DNA from: Olivibacter sitiensis DSM 17696
Lineage (GTDB): Bacteria > Bacteroidota > Bacteroidia > Sphingobacteriales > Sphingobacteriaceae
Direction: 5' to 3'
DNA: 64,000 bases
Assembly (NCBI RefSeq): GCF_000427965.1
Contig: NZ_ATZA01000015.1
Location: 1-64,000, forward strand
Both the position numbers and the translations under genes were made by a program. The notes under the pieces are model-generated. The model ran no database searches. It worked only from the letters and a program-made list of their open reading frames with translations, and had not been told where the DNA came from. Shown one piece after another: positions 61,019 through 64,000 of the stretch (position 1 is the first letter of the stretch; the number at the start of each line of letters is the position of its first letter).

Positions 61019-63401
61019 AATTGTTGTTTTTTGTTTTACTTTTTTTATCAATCCTTTGTTTGCGCAAAAGACCTTTATCAAAGGAAGGGTTACGGATAGT
61101 GCAAATGGAATCGCTTTTATCAGTGTTGCATTGAAAAACGTAGCCCACGAAACTGATCAGCTGCAAACATGGACGGATAGCCTGGGATATTTTCAGTTTG
61201 GAGTAAACAAAGACAATAAATATATTATCAAAGTATCTTATCTCGGCTACCAAGAGTTTATAAGTGATACGATAGCAATAACGGAAGCCAATAATCCATT
61301 TATGTTAAACATTTCACTCAAGGAAGAATTTACCAGTCTAGAAGAAGTAGTCATTACAGGTAAAAAGCAAATCTTTGAAACCGACAAGGGAAAGATTGTT
61401 TTCAATGTGCAAAGTCTGGCTACTACATCAGGGCTTACCGCTTTTGACATGATGAAAAAACTGCCCGGCGTTACCGTTGACCAAAACGAAAACATTATAC
61501 TTCGCGGGTCGACAGGGATAAATGTTTTGATAGATGGGAAAATGACTTATCTTTCCGGTGGTCAGTTAAGCAATTACCTTAGAGGAATGAGTGCCGAAGA
61601 CCTCAATAAAATTGAGCTGATTACCGCGCCGCCGGCAGAGTTTGATGCTGCGGGCAATTCGGGAATTATCAATATCATCCCCAAAAGAAATTTAAATCAA
61701 GGCTATGCGGTGGACATTCGCGGTGCTGTTTCAAAGGGGAAGTTCTGGATGAACAACCAAAACATTGCATCTAGTTTCCGCGCAGAAAATTGGAGTTTAA
61801 ACGGAATGTTCGATTTCAAAACGCCGCACAGTTACACGCAAAACAAAAGCGGAAATACCATCAACGATGCGGGAAATCTGTTGCAATTAAAAAGAGAGAA
61901 TGAAAGTATTTATAAAGTAAAATTCTACACCTGGCGATTGGGCGCCGACTGGCAGTTTTTGCCAAAACACAAAATAGGTTTAAACTATCACGGTTATTTT
62001 GACGATTTTAAAAGCTACAACAATTCTACTGTAAACAGATTAAGCTCTTCAAACGGATCGCATTCTTTTATCCGTTCCACAAACGACCTGATAGAACCTT
62101 ATCATTACGATGCCCTTAATTTTAATTATCAGCATGATATAGATTCGCTCGGAAAAAAAATTACGGCAGATGCATATTTCACATCGTACCGAAATTATTC
62201 CGACGGATTGATGACAACACAAAATTACAATGCGAACGGAAATTTCCAGAACGAACATTTGCTCAGGTCATATCAACCAGGTTTTGTGAAAATAAAATCT
62301 GTTCAGACCGATACCGAATTGCCTTATGGAAAATTCTCCCTTAAAGCCGGTTTGAAATATGCCGAAGTGGAAAACGACAACCAATTCCGTTTTGATACCT
62401 TACAGACAGGAAAGTTTGTGGAAGTAGAAGCTATGAGCAACCATTTCAAATACAAGGAAAGGATTGCAGCGGCTTATTTCTCGGGGTCTAAAATGTTCGG
62501 CAAAACAAGCGTGGACGCCGGGCTACGGGTGGAGCACACTAATGCGGATGGGATCACCATAAAGCAGGATGTCAACAATAAATGGGAATATACCAAGCTT
62601 TTTCCCTCTTTAACTGTAGGACGGGTCATTAATGATGATAACAAAATAGATCTTTCGATAAGCAGGCGTATCAATCGCCCATCCTATACCGAGCTGAACC
62701 CCGTTCGTTGGTACAATGACCGGTATTTTTATTATTCTGGCAACCCCGACCTGGTTCCCGAACTTTCCTGGATATATAGTCTCACCTACAGCTTGAAACG
62801 GAAATATATTTTCTCCGCCGCTTACAATCAAAGTCTCAATTATATTAACCGTAGAGTGGTCATTGATGATAACGGCACAACGATCAAAAGTCAGAGCGCC
62901 AATTTCGGCGCGCGGAACCGCCTTGATGTTACCTTGTCTGCACCAATAGAGCTATTCCCTTTTTGGGATGCCCAGCTCTTTTCCGACATCAGTTATACAT
63001 CCTATCCCATTTCGCAACTTTCTGGCGATAAGCAGCTCTCGCAATGGTCGGGCATGTTTTCCCTCCAGCAGAATATTTCATTGCCCAAAGGATTTAACGT
63101 GAATCTCTCGGGATTTTATTATACCTCTGAATTGCGCGGTATCTACCTGACCGAGCCTGTCGGCTGGATCGATTTCGGTATAAAAAAGTCATTCCTGAAC
63201 AACAAGCTGGAAGCACAGTTCAGCGTCAGTGATGTGTTGAACACCAATCGTTACTGGGCAAATTCGCAAACTGATGTTACGGATTATTATTACCGGGACA
63301 AACCTTATAGCAGAATTTTCGGTTTATCACTTCAATATCATTTCGGCGGTGAGCTCCTCAAGTCATCCACAAGAAGAACTGAAGAACAGGAAAGGCTTTG
63401 A
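61005..63401 (+). CDS. TonB-dependent outer-membrane receptor under Fur-type control
   Basis: The 798-residue protein has a signal peptide (FCFTFFINPLFAQ), a carboxypeptidase-regulatory-like domain (IKGRVTDSANGIAFISVALKN), a plug (LEEVVITGKKQIFETDKGKIVFN, PGVTVDQNENIILRGSTGINVLIDG) and a barrel ending in FGLSLQYHFGG, followed by a short polar tail. It belongs to the outer-membrane beta-barrel (OMP_b-brl_3) group. Two palindromes and a promoter precede it, so it is probably a metal- or metallophore-related receptor (inference). An alternative is uptake or export of a peptide linked to the RiPP-like ORF. Confidence 0.88.
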   Translation: MMWHRIVVFCFTFFINPLFAQKTFIKGRVTDSANGIAFISVALKNVAHETDQLQTWTDSLGYFQFGVNKDNKYIIKVSYLGYQEFISDTIAITEANNPFMLNISLKEEFTSLEEVVITGKKQIFETDKGKIVFNVQSLATTSGLTAFDMMKKLPGVTVDQNENIILRGSTGINVLIDGKMTYLSGGQLSNYLRGMSAEDLNKIELITAPPAEFDAAGNSGIINIIPKRNLNQGYAVDIRGAVSKGKFWMNNQNIASSFRAENWSLNGMFDFKTPHSYTQNKSGNTINDAGNLLQLKRENESIYKVKFYTWRLGADWQFLPKHKIGLNYHGYFDDFKSYNNSTVNRLSSSNGSHSFIRSTNDLIEPYHYDALNFNYQHDIDSLGKKITADAYFTSYRNYSDGLMTTQNYNANGNFQNEHLLRSYQPGFVKIKSVQTDTELPYGKFSLKAGLKYAEVENDNQFRFDTLQTGKFVEVEAMSNHFKYKERIAAAYFSGSKMFGKTSVDAGLRVEHTNADGITIKQDVNNKWEYTKLFPSLTVGRVINDDNKIDLSISRRINRPSYTELNPVRWYNDRYFYYSGNPDLVPELSWIYSLTYSLKRKYIFSAAYNQSLNYINRRVVIDDNGTTIKSQSANFGARNRLDVTLSAPIELFPFWDAQLFSDISYTSYPISQLSGDKQLSQWSGMFSLQQNISLPKGFNVNLSGFYYTSELRGIYLTEPVGWIDFGIKKSFLNNKLEAQFSVSDVLNTNRYWANSQTDVTDYYYRDKPYSRIFGLSLQYHFGGELLKSSTRRTEEQERL

Positions 63402-63546
63402 TAGGTTTTTTGAAAAAATCGCAAATAAGCGCTCATAAAATAAATTACTCGTGTCCTTGACCTCGCATCCTCAACGTGGGCTACATTTGGTTAACTATGT
63501 TGCTGATGAGTTGGTCGTTCAACGCAGCTGTCTTTTCCGCGCTTTT

Positions 63547-64000
63547 TTATCTGATACGATCATTTTCGTCGCTTGTACTGCCATTGCTCCGTGATGTTGC
63601 TCGCGTACCACCGAAGTTCCTGGAATAGGTGACCTTAAAAATGCGGGATTTTCCTGATTCCGGAACGTAGGTCACTTCACTGTTCAAGTTAAAGGCCTCC
63701 CTCGTTAATGCTCCGTAATAGCTTTTCAGGTTCATGGTTTTAAAAATATTAACCACCGACAATTGAACGTTCCCCCAGTTCTGTTTCAATGTCTTTTTCA
63801 GTCCCATATTAGCGGACCCGAAACCTTTTATCTTTTTTGAACCATCATACGACAAGGCATTATACCATCCGGAGATTTCCATCAGAAAGTCTCTATGTAG
63901 TTTGACAGCATGATTTACGCTTGCAGAATAGGTAAAATATATTTTCTCAACAGGTAAAGCTGTATAATCTAGATTAAACCGCCGCCAGCCTCCGGTAATA
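63547..64000 (-). CDS. TonB-dependent-receptor-type barrel, C-terminal part, cut by window edge
   Basis: The frame is open from the right window edge to the stop at 63547 (151 codons). It reads WRRFNLDYTALPVEKIYFTYS, ANMGLKKTLKQNWGNVQLSV and IFKVTYSRNFGGTR, alternating strands of an outer-membrane barrel with a polar tail (SNGSTSDENDRIR). It resembles the C-terminal strands of OMP_b-brl_3 receptors. The start is outside the window. It converges on the receptor gene at 61005 with a 145-bp gap in which I see no clear terminator. Confidence 0.75.
   Translation of the reverse strand, partial: ITGGWRRFNLDYTALPVEKIYFTYSASVNHAVKLHRDFLMEISGWYNALSYDGSKKIKGFGSANMGLKKTLKQNWGNVQLSVVNIFKTMNLKSYYGALTREAFNLNSEVTYVPESGKSRIFKVTYSRNFGGTRATSRSNGSTSDENDRIR

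Noticed and set aside
63470-63495. GTGGGCTACA as a second attachment-site copy of the tRNA-Glu 3' end
   Set aside because: Only seven contiguous bases match the tRNA end and the T-arm part is absent, so it is probably chance.
1-64000. CRISPR arrays, rRNA genes and riboswitches
   Set aside because: No regularly spaced repeats, no rRNA sequence and no recognisable riboswitch aptamer were seen on either strand.

Overview
The window reads as a chromosomal segment of a Bacteroidota bacterium, most likely from the Sphingobacteriaceae (Sphingobacterium, Olivibacter or Pedobacter-like). The evidence is two ECF sigma/FecR/SusC/SusD sets with STN-domain SusC proteins, TonB-dependent barrels with carboxypeptidase-regulatory domains, promoters of the TTG-N19/20-TAnnTTTG type in place of -35/-10 boxes, and weak Shine-Dalgarno sequences. 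The genus is inferred from gene content only.

Layout. 1-188 is the start of an IS4-type transposase cut by the window edge. 338-10763 is a pectin (rhamnogalacturonan) utilisation locus: sigma, FecR, SusC, SusD, a GH105 unsaturated uronyl hydrolase and a GH78-like rhamnosidase. 10880-13917 is an acyltransferase with a LytS/LytTR two-component pair, preceded by a 21-bp-period direct repeat. 14041-17787 is a convergent GH130 / two-domain glycosyltransferase pair with 3 bp between stops. 18235-25059 is a second sigma/FecR/SusC/SusD set with no linked glycosidase. 25183-34246 holds envelope and periplasmic genes: a degenerate FAD-type protein, an OmpA lipoprotein, an M16 peptidase, DUF983, a small membrane protein and a DUF5117-type metalloprotease. 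34517-36033 is pyrR-pyrB. 36188-44186 is a long TPR protein, a barrel, an HU/SPOR protein and an ExbB/ExbD/TonB set, followed by folC, a barrel, a repeat lipoprotein and a TonB-type receptor.

At 50488 a tRNA-Glu(TTC) is followed directly by an IntDOT-type tyrosine recombinase, and the rest of the window looks like the start of an integrated element. 52-55.6 kb is a gene graveyard: an intact Rpn nuclease, a frameshifted HTH gene, a truncated replication-initiator-like gene, a nucleotidyltransferase stub fused to an Rpn fragment, and an intact IS5-type element with 3-bp target duplication AGT.

55.6-63.4 kb is the most interesting part. A Fur-family regulator faces an ABC exporter-like operon (ATPase plus two DUF3526-type permeases), and further right lies a TonB-dependent receptor. 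Six copies of a 15-bp palindrome, consensus TGCAAYANNRTTGCW, occur in the intergenic spaces of this block, several overlapping the predicted promoters. One copy precedes a 43-codon ORF whose N-terminus resembles a Bacteroidota lanthipeptide (pinensin-type) leader ending in Gly-Gly. Others precede a permease 5' stub fused to the 3' end of a receptor gene. My reading is a Fur/Zur-like metal-responsive island that combined export, RiPP and TonB-uptake genes and has lost segments by deletion. The palindrome set and the scars are visible directly; the metal and the RiPP chemistry are inference.
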